Shown here piece after piece: positions 39,021 through 47,697 of a stretch of DNA of 64,000 nt. The stretch is from positions 1,426,001-1,490,000 of the forward strand of contig NZ_CP023434.1 of assembly GCF_003546865.1 (NCBI RefSeq), written 5' to 3'. The translations under genes and the position numbers were made by a program. The notes beneath the pieces were generated by a model that was not told the origin of the DNA, searched no databases, and worked only from the letters and a program-made list of their open reading frames with translations. The stretch is from Suicoccus acidiformans. GTDB taxonomy: Bacteria > Bacillota > Bacilli > Lactobacillales > Aerococcaceae. Within the stretch, counting starts at the first letter, position 1, and every line of letters starts with the position of its first letter.

Positions 39021-39303
39021 CAAAAAAAGACCCCCGTCCTAGCTAAAAGGACGAGAGTCTGCTCGTGTTACCACCTTTATTCGCTTCAACCTCACGGCTA
39101 AAGCCTCTGCCAGTACGGACTTAAAGGTCGATACTGCGGCGCTTGTAACGGGCGCTTCCGTTCACCCCTTCTGCAAATCAGTCGGAGTGACCGCTCTGTG
39201 GCCATTTTCGGTGGGGATTCCTTACTTGCTTTCACCTGACGCAAGCTCTCTACAAAGGACTCTCCACTTACTTTCCACATCACTGCGTTTATCTGTTGGA
39301 GTC
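39021..39303 (-). promoter_or_regulatory. T-box leader, predicted methionine specifier
   Basis: On the minus strand all T-box parts are present. Stem I has an AGTA S-turn, the AGAGA bulge and GGTGAAAG apex. The specifier loop CGAAA-ATG-GCC has ATG at 39203-39205. The T-box sequence AAAGGTGGTAACACGAG is at 39062-39078, and the terminator GACTCTCGTCC…GGACGGGGGTC then T residues at about 39021-39060. Uncharged tRNA-Met should switch on the symporter gene. The bulge TGGT matches a tRNA with discriminator A, as in tRNA-Met. Near-identical to the leader at 59695-59980. Confidence 0.9.
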
Positions 39304-39332
39304 ATTCTACAAGGACTGGGAGCCTTTGTCAA
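39304..39332 (-). promoter_or_regulatory. Promoter of the symporter T-box transcript
   Basis: Minus strand TTGACA (39327-39332), 17-nt spacer, TAGAAT (39304-39309). Confidence 0.8.
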
Positions 39333-39499
39333 GTTTTTATGAGAATTCAATGTGAGTAAACAATTTTAGTTCTCACGCACATGTTCACCTGTTCCGTCCG
39401 ATAACAGCAGTCTTATCTGTGTTATTTGGGTGTATTTAAGCTCCGATATAAATACCCTCTGCACGAAATTTGTTATAATTTAATTAGTAAAATGGATCC

Positions 39500-40486
39500 A
39501 AGGGAGGAGCTAAAAAACGATTCTGAAAATCACAACGTGTGCCTAGCTTCTTTATCAAACTGCCCTTCCCATCGCATCAGTACAAGCAAGTGATTTGAAT
39601 ATTCCTAAGCCGAATCCAGCCATGCCCCTTCCGGACACCGAAGAACCTGCCGAAGTTATCCAGAAAGAATTCCCTACCAAGACACTTTGCAAGCCTATGC
39701 GGAAGTCGAAGCACTCACTGGTCTGATTGAAATCGACTACGAGAATGGCCGGGTTGAAATTCCGCTGAATGCGCATTTCCAGCCCAACGTTGCCATGAGC
39801 ATTGATATAATGTCGCGCCAAAACCCTATGAGTCAACTTGGTAGGGTGGCTTATATTTCGTTGATGACACCCTTTACAGCTATCACAGGGACTATCCTGA
39901 TGAAGAGCTGGAGAACCCTCTCCAGAATTATTTAGACAATCTCGACTAGTTCCTCCCACAAACCCGCAAAACATGGCGTGCCTTCTGGGATATTGCTGAC
40001 AAAGACGATTTTATCGTCTATAAGGGCCGCGACGGGGATTTAGATCAGTATTTGCTTAAGCTTCAATTAAGTGGCACCGATATATTGACCCTCATCAGTA
40101 TGCTGCACACCACCTTGAACACAAGTTTGAAAGTTGATGATACTGTTACCAATATCCTTTATATGATAGCATTCTATGACGAATTGCTGAATGAGAGCAC
40201 CTTGCCCATCGATTTAGTCATTTATCACGATCCCAAAACGTATTTCATCGACAGCCTCACTTTAACAATGAACAATGATTATCTGGCAAATAGCTACCTT
40301 GGCGATATGTTGATGTATTATTCTTACGCCGATGAGCCAATTGCCCTTCACGTCCAATTCGACAACTTCAACAGCGCCCCTGAAGTCGATCCAGAGCAAG
40401 GGAAAGAATATGCTAAATTTTACCGGCAACCCTGTCAGGATCCGACAACCTTCCCAGTGACAATTAAAGCCCGACCCCTAATTTAG
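39500..40486 (+). pseudogene. Decayed secreted protein of unknown function
   Basis: Several frames must be joined to read one protein. A possible signal-peptide end ALPIASVQA is followed by SDLNIPKPNPAMPLP; then DTLQAYAEVEALTGLIEIDY (39690-39850), ELENPLQNYLDNLD with a stop near 39947, and a last open part from about 40000 to 40486 (LDQYLLKLQLSGTDILTL… PVTIKARPLI). At least two frameshifts and one stop separate them. A -10-like TATAAT is near 39474 and GGAGGAG near 39502. I do not recognise the family. It was probably an extracytoplasmic protein of about 310 residues. Confidence 0.6.
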
Positions 40487-40599
40487 TCACCTAACCTAAA
40501 TGGACTGCGATGCCTGAAGCGTACAGGCTGGGGCTTCAAATCTGTAGAGAACGGCTCATTTGTTAGATTCCTATACCATAATTATCTTCCAACTAGCAC

Positions 40600-40634
40600 A
40601 AAGACACCAGCCTGCTTTTGAGGACTGGTGTCTT
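40600..40634 (-). terminator. Terminator of the third secreted flavoprotein gene
   Basis: Minus strand AAGACACCAGTCC, loop, GGCTGGTGTCTT. Confidence 0.8.
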
Positions 40635-40654
40635 GTTTGGTTTTTTAGATTGGT

Positions 40655-42571
40655 TTATTCACCGCTACCGGCATTGGCTGCATTAGCTCCAGCAATGCGC
40701 CCATAGACCATAATATCAGCTAAGGCATTTCCGCCCAGACGGTTACTTCCGTGAATACCACCGGTTACTTCACCGGCTGCGAATAGCCCTTCGATTGGTT
40801 CGCCAGCTTCGTTCAAGACTTGCGCTGCTTTGTTAATTTGCAGACCACCCATCGTGTGGTGAACGGTTGGCTTGCGGGCAGCCGCATAGAATGGTGCTGT
40901 ATCAAGCTTGTTGTCGAATAAAGTACGGCCGAATGGGTCTTCAATTTCACCTTCAACGGCTTGGTTGAATTCCTCAACGGTTGCTACTAGATTCTCTGGG
41001 TCAACCCCAATCTGCTCCGCCAATTCTTCCAAGGTATCTCCCTTGTAAGCCCGACCTGCTTCAATTAACTCATCAATCGTTTCATTGAAGTTATTCTTCG
41101 TGTCACCGGTTGGGTAAGAATGTTGGTCCACAATCGTCCACATCATTGCATCTTCTTGGTCAAATAAGGCCTCCGTCATCACATCGCGACGCTCACCCTC
41201 ATTGACGAAGCGTTTCCCTTCACTATTGACAAAGATACGGTCCTGTACCCCTTGCTCAATATTACCACTCAAGCTACCCGTTTCTGGGTCTCCCATTGGC
41301 AGTAACTGGATATGCTCCATACCAACAAGGTTGGCCGAAGCTTGTTGACCAAGGCGAATACCGTCACCGGTCGCACCGGTTTGGTTCGTTGTCTTAATGT
41401 CTTTCAGCGATGGCCAATGTTCATTGAACTCTTCACGCATCTCTACGTTAGCACCAAAACCACCTGCTGCAACAATAACCGCATTATTAGCCCGCAATTC
41501 CACATCTTCGCCATTTGATGAGACAACAACACCGACAACTTTGTCATCTTCGATAATTAAATCAGTTGCTTCCGTATTTAAGAAGTACTGCATCTCATCA
41601 CTATGCTCCTCGAAGTATTCAGTCAACGTATCAACATAACCAGTTCCCAAAGGTTTGGCTGGTTTATGGGCACGAGACCAAAGTCCTCCTAAGACAGTAA
41701 ACATGTGGTCATTAAATTCCATACCATGGCCTTCCAACCACTCAATGGCTTCATAAGCTTGATCACCAAATTGGTCCACTAAGACAGGGTCTGCCTGCTT
41801 ATCGCCGCCATTGTAAGTTTGAAGTTTATGTAAAGAAGGCGAGTCAAAAAGGTAGGTTTCCCCAGACGCCTGATAAGCTTCCCACTCCTCAGCAAGGGTC
41901 GCTTGCCATTCTTTAACTAGCTCATCGTCCTGCACCTCAGCAATAATTGCTTCGACCGTTTCCTTCTCCAAATCAGTCATTTCAATACTTTGCTGGCGGT
42001 CTGGATCGGCGGCGTTATACGCTGCTCCTGAAATAATCGTATTTCCACCTAAGCGTGGCATCTTCTCCACAAGAATCACTTGGGCACCATTTTCATGCGC
42101 GCTCACTGCTGCAGCAAGTCCTGCCCCACCCCCGCCAATAATAATGACGTCGGTCGTTTGCGCTTCAATCGTTTCACCAGTATCTGCTTCAACATCTTTT
42201 TCTTCAAGGGCTGCTACGTCTACACCCGCTGCTTCTAAAGCTGCCGTTAAAGCTGCTAGGAAACCAGTTGAAGAACCTGTCGCCCCAGAGACAACGTCCA
42301 CATTGAGCGACTGACTAGCAATCACTTGCTCAGTCAACGTCTCAATCGCATCATCCCCAATACCAGCTGTTTCATTCGGAGCATCCGTCTCAATACCTAC
42401 AATCCGGTCTTCGCTGAGGGTCACCTCAACCTTCACGTCTCCACCATAACCTTCGGCTGTCCCCTCATAGGTTCCAGCTGTGAAGTCCTGAGCTTTTGCC
42501 ACCGGTGACAGACCCGTCAGCACGCTCAAACTCATCGCTGCGGCCAGCGATATCTTAATAAATTTCTTCAT
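40655..42571 (-). CDS. Secreted flavinylated FAD-dependent reductase (paralogue of 8563-10476)
   Basis: 638 residues from the ATG at 42571 (AGGAG 9 nt upstream); an in-frame ATG at 42640 overlaps the promoter and is rejected. A type I signal peptide ends near residue 26 (PVAKAQD). It has one FMN_bind domain with DVVSGATGSS and a FAD domain beginning VIIIGGGGAGLAAAV near residue 144. The motifs TVHHTMGG and SNRLGGNA are in place, and the arginine loop reads SRAHKPAKP. It is very similar in length and layout to the product of 8563-10476, so they are duplicates that may use different acceptors. Own promoter and terminator. Confidence 0.9.
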   Translation of the reverse strand: MKKFIKISLAAAMSLSVLTGLSPVAKAQDFTAGTYEGTAEGYGGDVKVEVTLSEDRIVGIETDAPNETAGIGDDAIETLTEQVIASQSLNVDVVSGATGSSTGFLAALTAALEAAGVDVAALEEKDVEADTGETIEAQTTDVIIIGGGGAGLAAAVSAHENGAQVILVEKMPRLGGNTIISGAAYNAADPDRQQSIEMTDLEKETVEAIIAEVQDDELVKEWQATLAEEWEAYQASGETYLFDSPSLHKLQTYNGGDKQADPVLVDQFGDQAYEAIEWLEGHGMEFNDHMFTVLGGLWSRAHKPAKPLGTGYVDTLTEYFEEHSDEMQYFLNTEATDLIIEDDKVVGVVVSSNGEDVELRANNAVIVAAGGFGANVEMREEFNEHWPSLKDIKTTNQTGATGDGIRLGQQASANLVGMEHIQLLPMGDPETGSLSGNIEQGVQDRIFVNSEGKRFVNEGERRDVMTEALFDQEDAMMWTIVDQHSYPTGDTKNNFNETIDELIEAGRAYKGDTLEELAEQIGVDPENLVATVEEFNQAVEGEIEDPFGRTLFDNKLDTAPFYAAARKPTVHHTMGGLQINKAAQVLNEAGEPIEGLFAAGEVTGGIHGSNRLGGNALADIMVYGRIAGANAANAGSGE

Positions 42572-42611
42572 CCATCGCACTCCTATCTCATTATTGTGTT
42601 GCCATAATATA

Positions 42612-42640
42612 ACTATACCATATTGTGAATTACAAAACAA
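42612..42640 (-). promoter_or_regulatory. Promoter of the third flavoprotein gene with Rex-like site
   Basis: Minus strand TTGTTT (42635-42640), 17-nt spacer, TATAGT (42612-42617). On the plus strand TTGTGAATTACAAAACAA (42623-42640) matches the Rex consensus TTGTGAA-N4-TTCACAA at 11 of 14 positions and overlaps the -35 box. Control by the NADH-sensing repressor Rex is possible but unproven. Confidence 0.45.
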
Positions 42641-42746
42641 TAAGTATTACTTATCAAATACTCAGAAATGCTCCAGGATAACGATCTGTTCATCCATTTT
42701 TCCAACTAAGCGCTAACCAAGCAAGTATTTTGAAGGCGAGTCGTCC

Positions 42747-43607
42747 TTAATCCCCCTCCTTACGCTTCACCCATCTTAGCAACTTCCGCACCAGGAGATA
42801 GGTCACAACCGCCACAATAATATAAGGAATCACGAAGAACAGACTTACCAAACTCAAAGCCAAGGTTGGAATCGCAAAGCTAAAGAAACCGCTAAAAGCC
42901 CGCTGGAACTGATGGCCAAGACTTGCGGATTCATCGGTGTAGCGCAAGACTTCAAAGACACTCACATCGATTTGCGCATCAGCCACGTCCTTCCGCAACT
43001 CTTCGATATTTTGTACTAAACTCCGCTGCTCTAATTCCAAATCTTGCTGCTCCTCCCGCAAGGTCGATTTCTCAAGACTCGATACATCCTCACTTGCGAG
43101 AGCTCCATCAATCTCGGCCATACGTGCTGCAATTTCCGCTAATCGCTTTTCATCTGTCGCCAGCTCATCCCCCACATCATAAGAATTCACCGCGAAACGG
43201 CGCAAGGCATATTTTTCCTGAATATCCGTCAGCAATGTCTCCACCTGATCACTGGGAATCCGCACCGAAAAGTGCGTCCAGCGCAACTTCTGATGCGTAT
43301 ATTCATCAAAGGTATGGGACGCATCCTGGCTCGTCACCTTCCCATCATAGGACTGAATCAAGGTCCGCAGCTCGTCCAAAGTCTGTGAATACTGCTTACT
43401 CTCCACTTCAGCAAAGCCAGACACCACCACCTCTTGCCCCGCTTCATCGGCCCCATAATCGGCCGTCTCATATGCCTCCTGCCAGGTATAATCAGGCAGC
43501 GACTCCTCAACATTCGAACCCATCGCAAAAGGATCAAAGACCGCCCCACATCCGGAAAGCACCCACACACTCATCACAAACAAGCCCAACAATCGCCACT
43601 GCTTCAT
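42747..43607 (-). CDS. DUF4349 lipoprotein
   Basis: 286 residues from the ATG at 43607, with a clear lipobox (VWVLSGCG). The DUF4349 domain covers about residues 50-250, with a central coiled coil (LAEIAARMAEIDGALA… LREEQQDLELEQRSL). A C-terminal membrane segment (ALSLVSLFFVIPYIIVAVV) is followed by a basic tail. The family is anchored at the cell surface and has no firm function. It is the only extracytoplasmic protein in this window with a good lipobox, which makes the lack of one in the binding proteins stand out. Confidence 0.85.
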   Translation of the reverse strand: MKQWRLLGLFVMSVWVLSGCGAVFDPFAMGSNVEESLPDYTWQEAYETADYGADEAGQEVVVSGFAEVESKQYSQTLDELRTLIQSYDGKVTSQDASHTFDEYTHQKLRWTHFSVRIPSDQVETLLTDIQEKYALRRFAVNSYDVGDELATDEKRLAEIAARMAEIDGALASEDVSSLEKSTLREEQQDLELEQRSLVQNIEELRKDVADAQIDVSVFEVLRYTDESASLGHQFQRAFSGFFSFAIPTLALSLVSLFFVIPYIIVAVVTYLLVRKLLRWVKRKEGD

Positions 43608-43720
43608 CGCAATCACCCTTTCTCGAACCACGTCTCACCCCATTATAACGGAAAGCTTGCCCATACAGAAAGCCTTTTCAAAATAATCATTCTGCCAAAA
43701 AAACACTTCACCAACCAAGC

Positions 43721-43757
43721 AAAAAAGCCTGCCCGCAACATTTGCGAACAAGCCATT
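43721..43757 (-). terminator. Terminator of fabK-like gene
   Basis: Minus strand GGCTTGTTCGCAA, ATG loop, TTGCGGGCAGGC with wobble pairs, then TTTTTT. Confidence 0.75.
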
Positions 43758-43771
43758 TTTCCTTAAGATGG

Positions 43772-44703
43772 TTAATATTTAATTTGCAGATTGGCTGCCA
43801 CAGCTTCGGCCTCCGCGAACAAATCCACAATAATCTGGCGCGCCGGGCGCATTTCGGTAAACATGCCCGCAATTTCCCCGGCCATAGCAGAACCCGTCTC
43901 CATATCACCTTCATAAACTGCCCGGGCCAAGGAATCTAGGGTTAACTGCTCCAATTCTTCATGCGGGGCATTCGCGGCCTCCAATTGGGCAAACTCCACC
44001 AACATCGGATTCGTCAAAGAACGCACCGAATCCTTTGCCTTGCGGCCAGTCACAATCGTCCCCGTGTCCGTGGCCGCCAAGACCGCTTGCTGGTAATTCG
44101 CGTGAATTGGGCACTCTTCCGCCGTCAGAAAAATCGTGCCCGCTTGAATCCCCGCTGCACCTAAGGCATACATGGCTGCCACACTGCGCCCATCGCCAAT
44201 TCCGGCCGCGCCTAAGACCGGAATATTCACACTATCCACAACTTGCGGCAAGAGAGCCATTGTTGAGGTTTGGCCGATATGACCGCCCGCCTCTTGCCCT
44301 TCTGCCACAACCGCGTCCACACCCAATTCCTCCATCTTTCTGGCATGTTTCACTGAAGCAATAACCGGAATGACCACAACCCCTGCTTCCTTCAAACGTG
44401 GGAAAATATTCTTAGGCGTCCCTGCCCCGGTCGTGACCACCTTCACGCCCATTTCAATCACCACATCCGCCTGAGCTTCCACATTCGGATCTGGCATCAT
44501 CAAATTCACCCCGAATGGCTTATCCGTCAAAGCCTGCGCTTGCCGAATCTCCTCCCGCAGAATATCCAGCGGCACCCCACCGGCAGCAATTAAGCCCAAA
44601 CCACCAGCATTCGACACCGCAACCGCCAACTGATGCGTCGCAACCCGCGCTATGCCCCTTGAATAATCGGATACTCAATCTGCAACAATTCACAAATACT
44701 CAT
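43772..44703 (-). pseudogene. fabK: Enoyl-ACP reductase II / nitronate monooxygenase-like, frameshifted near start
   Basis: The start ATG at 44703 has AAAGGAG upstream and encodes MSICELLQIEYPIIQGA. The next codon is TAG; a one-base deletion near 44652 moves the frame, after which ARVATHQLAVAVSNAGGLG continues to 43772. The rest is an intact FMN-dependent FabK/2-nitropropane dioxygenase barrel (VVTTGAGTP, VAEGQEAGGHIG, GAAGIGDGRSVAA). A restart at the ATG at 44629 would lose the N-terminal strand and substrate loop. It is either a fresh pseudogene or a sequencing error. The family reduces enoyl-ACP in fatty-acid synthesis or oxidises nitronates. Confidence 0.75.
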
Positions 44704-44946
44704 AACACTACACTCCTTTGCTGTATTTACTTAAGCATACGCTTTCACCAAGCAAAAATCCATTGCAAAAACCGCAACATCCCCTTGCCAAAAAAGCAAC
44801 AAAAGGCTAAAGGCTGGGTGCGCCAAAAACACTTACTGTAGACCAACGTCTCGCAGAGTACTGATTAGGCGTAGACAGTGGAGGGGATAAGAATCACGGA
44901 CGAACGCTATTCATTTGCCGGTAGCTGAAACTACAGATACAAATAC

Positions 44947-45230
44947 GCCACGGCTGGCGGCCGTGGCTTCCTTATTGAACTAGATAAGATAACCTAAAGC
45001 AGCAAATGCTTTAAGTTATTCAATACGCCAATCGGCTTTGTCGTCAATAGAAAACAGAACGACGTGACTCAGGCAAACGTCTGCGCAAACCTTGCTACTG
45101 CATTCCGTGGGGACCACCGCCCACTGAATAAATTTCGCCGGTTATTCCGCCGGACACCTTTCCCACGAAATTTTCACCCAATTTTATTCCGTCGGACTCA
45201 GTTCCCACGGAATTTAGACATATATGAGAC
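44947..45230 (+). repeat. Composite intergenic repeat, copy C
   Basis: Head hairpin GCCACGGCTGGCGGCCGTGGC (21 nt, 44947-44967), then TTCCTTATTGA as in copy B, then the hairpin TAAAGCA-GCAAA-TGCTTTA (44994-45012). Tail units lie at 45102-45129, 45144-45171 and 45186-45213 (ATTCCGTCGG…CCCACGGAAT), ending with AGACATATATGAGA. It lies between fabK and the promoter of the formate channel gene. Confidence 0.8.
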
Positions 45231-45330
45231 TCCGCTAGCATTCATCCACCACCGCCCACGCACCAACACCCCCACCACAACCACCAACTCGAACATTCCC
45301 CAATTCACCCACCAATACACCGAATTTGTT

Positions 45331-45359
45331 TTGACAATCCTGCAGCACTCACCTATAAT
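45331..45359 (+). promoter_or_regulatory. Promoter of the formate/nitrite channel gene
   Basis: TTGACA (45331-45336), 17-nt spacer, TATAAT (45354-45359): consensus sigma-A promoter. Confidence 0.9.
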
Positions 45360-45398
45360 TCGACTAAACAACAATATTATACAAGAGGAGTGTGTCCC

Positions 45399-46184
45399 GT
45401 GTCACAAACTGGTCCATTTATGCAAGCTTTACAAGGCGGGGTTGAGCGCAAAACCAAGCTTTACGAAACCGCCCACAGCAAATACTTCGTCCGCACCATC
45501 TACGCCGGCTTCCTGCTGACGATTGGCTGCCTGGTCGGTGGCGTCATCGCTGGTCATTTTCAAGCCATGTCACCCGTCCTTGGCAAAATTATTTACTCGC
45601 TAATTTTCCCGATCGGGCTGATTGTTGTCGTCTTCCTCAATGGTGAGTTAGCGACGTCCAATATGATGTACCTCACCGCAGGAGCCAAACAAGGCTGGGT
45701 CTCTTACCAGAAAGCCTTCCAAATAATGCTTGAATGCGGCGTCGGCAATTGGATTGGTACCGCCCTCCTCGTCGGCCTCGCCAGTCTGACCATCGACTTT
45801 TCTGCTAGCCCTTACGGCGACTTTTATTTGGCTGCCACTGCTACTAAGCTAGCCAAGCCACTACTGAACGTATTCATTGATGGTATCCTCGCCAACGTTT
45901 TTGTCAACATTGCCATTATGGGCCAAATGCGTATGAAAGACGACACAGCCAAGATGCTCTTTATCGCTGCCCTCATTACATCTTTCGTCTTCCTCGGCTA
46001 TGACCACGTGGTCGCCAACTACGCCCTGTTTCTCTTCGGCCAATTAGCTGGTGGCGGCTTCGCCTGGAGCACTATCCTCCTGCACTGGCTCACTAGCTTT
46101 ATCGGCAATATCGTTGGCGGAGGCTTCGTCATGGGCTGGGGCTACAGCTGGCTCAACTCAGACCAAACTGTCTACCACGACTAA
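45399..46184 (+). CDS. Formate/nitrite transporter family channel (FNT)
   Basis: 261 residues with six membrane segments and the FNT motifs (FLNGELATSNMMY in the first half-repeat, GNWIGT and ILANVFVNIA). The family forms pentameric channels for small monovalent anions such as formate, nitrite or hydrosulphide. The start is GTG at 45399, 8 nt after GAGGAG; the GTG at 45390 overlaps the ribosome site. Its own consensus promoter and a two-way terminator make it a single-gene unit. Formate export in mixed-acid fermentation is the likeliest role (inference). Confidence 0.88.
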   Translation: MSQTGPFMQALQGGVERKTKLYETAHSKYFVRTIYAGFLLTIGCLVGGVIAGHFQAMSPVLGKIIYSLIFPIGLIVVVFLNGELATSNMMYLTAGAKQGWVSYQKAFQIMLECGVGNWIGTALLVGLASLTIDFSASPYGDFYLAATATKLAKPLLNVFIDGILANVFVNIAIMGQMRMKDDTAKMLFIAALITSFVFLGYDHVVANYALFLFGQLAGGGFAWSTILLHWLTSFIGNIVGGGFVMGWGYSWLNSDQTVYHD

Positions 46185-46212
46185 GTAATCAACGCCTCAT
46201 TAAATATTCGCC

Positions 46213-46259
46213 AAAAACGCACCCAACTTACAAGTACAAGCGCGGTTGGGTGCGTTTTT
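46213..46259. terminator. Bidirectional terminator after the FNT channel gene
   Basis: AAAAACGCACCCAAC, long loop, GTTGGGTGCGTTTTT: a 15-bp perfect stem with A and T runs on its two sides. Confidence 0.9.
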
Positions 46260-46326
46260 GGGTCATGATAAAGATTATTGCAATTAAATTCATTTGGCGT
46301 ACAATAGGCCTAAAGGAGTGAATCGA

Positions 46327-47508
46327 ATGAAACAATTTACTGAAGAAGAACATGTGTCGATACTTGCGGATTTGATTGCCATAGCTTCGGTCAATGAAGG
46401 TGAGCATGAGGTTGCCCTCTACCTCCAAAAGCTACTGGCAGCGCATGACATTGATAGTGATGTGATCCCCGTTGATGGTTCCACCACTCGTTCTAATCTC
46501 TTTGCTAAAATCGGCTCAGGTAAGCCGACCATTGCCCTGTCGGGCCACATGGACGTTGTCTCTGCTGGGAATATCGATGCGTGGACCTCGGACCCGTTTA
46601 CCTTGCGTGAAGCAGACGGCAAGCTTTACGGGCGGGGAACCAACGATATGAAGGCCGGCTTGTTGAACCTTGTCTTTGCCATGATTGAACTGAAAAGCGA
46701 GGGCTTTTTTAACGAGCATGAGGGGACAATTCAACTCATGGCGACGGTTGGGGAAGAAGTCGGTGGGGCCGGTGCCCGTCAATTCTATCAAGAGGGTTAT
46801 ATGGATGATGTTGACGCTTTGTGGGTGACGGAACCGTCGGTGAATGACATTATTTATGCCCATAAAGGCTCGATGAATTTCCGCGTTGACAGCTACGGCG
46901 AAGCGGCCCACTCTTCCTTGCCGGAACTCGGCTATAACGCAATCGATAAGCTAGCGGAATTTATCAATACTATGAATGAACGCTTCCGCAGCTTAGGACG
47001 GACGAATGATATTTTGGGTGATTTTGTAATTAATACCACTGTCATTGAAGGTGGTCAACAAGTCAACTCTATCCCGGAATCGGCTCATATTGAAATCAAT
47101 GCCCGCACCGTGCCGGAACTGGATAATCCTGAAGTGAAACAAATATTCCAAGAACTTGAAGAAGCAGCCAACGCCGGTGAAGAGAGCCAAAGAATCAAAG
47201 TCACCTGCACCATGGACCTGCCTTCCGTCTTCACAGACGGCGCGTCCAACTTCATCCGCATCATGCAGCGAGTGGGCCAAGAAGCCTTGGGCTACAAAGA
47301 ATTGCCATTGATTGCCTCTACCGGCGTTACCGATGCAGCCAGCTTACTGCAAGGCAAGGACGAAAGCTTCCCCTTCGCCATGTTCGGTCCTGGCGAAACC
47401 CGCCTAGCCCACAAAGTCGACGAATATGTCACCAAAGATACTTATATCACCTTCACTCAAATCGTCAAACAAGTCTGCCAACAAGCCCTCCAAGAAGGCT
47501 TGCACTAA
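46327..47508 (+). CDS. M20 peptidase (ArgE/DapE family)
   Basis: 393 residues from the ATG at 46327 (AAAGGAG upstream). Zinc-binding and catalytic motifs are intact: SGHMDVVSAG near residue 68, GRGTNDMKAG near 100 and ATVGEEVGGAGA near 137. The dimerisation domain contains YGEAAHSSLPELGYNAI. In Lactobacillales such proteins are annotated as succinyl-diaminopimelate desuccinylases or acetylornithine deacetylases; sequence alone does not separate these. Single gene between two terminators. Confidence 0.88.
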   Translation: MKQFTEEEHVSILADLIAIASVNEGEHEVALYLQKLLAAHDIDSDVIPVDGSTTRSNLFAKIGSGKPTIALSGHMDVVSAGNIDAWTSDPFTLREADGKLYGRGTNDMKAGLLNLVFAMIELKSEGFFNEHEGTIQLMATVGEEVGGAGARQFYQEGYMDDVDALWVTEPSVNDIIYAHKGSMNFRVDSYGEAAHSSLPELGYNAIDKLAEFINTMNERFRSLGRTNDILGDFVINTTVIEGGQQVNSIPESAHIEINARTVPELDNPEVKQIFQELEEAANAGEESQRIKVTCTMDLPSVFTDGASNFIRIMQRVGQEALGYKELPLIASTGVTDAASLLQGKDESFPFAMFGPGETRLAHKVDEYVTKDTYITFTQIVKQVCQQALQEGLH

Positions 47509-47617
47509 TCGTCCGACATGCCATTCGTTACAAAAAACCTCATTGGACAAGATCTCAGCCAATAACCAAACCCTATGAATCGCGCATTTCGAATTCAGCT
47601 TAAACTCAGTCCTGCAC

Positions 47618-47651
47618 AAAAGCCTGCAAGCAATCATCCTTGCAGGCTTTT
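47618..47651. terminator. Bidirectional terminator between the M20 gene and hutG
   Basis: AAAAGCCTGCAAG, short loop, CTTGCAGGCTTTT serves both converging genes. Confidence 0.85.
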
Positions 47652-47697
47652 CCTTTGGCCAAGTGTGGCTAGCTACCCTCACAATAGATCAGCTCAT

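Noticed and set aside
39194-39202. Reading ATC in GGAATCCCC as the specifier (isoleucine) of the first T-box
   Set aside because: That segment pairs in the helix above the loop. The loop opposite the AGTA S-turn reads CGAAA-ATG-GCC, placed as in the well-known glycine T-box (CGAAA-GGC), and gives methionine in both leaders.
39555-39974. Minus-strand open frame of 139 codons
   Set aside because: It overlaps the better supported plus-strand pseudogene, has no ribosome site and shows no family motif.
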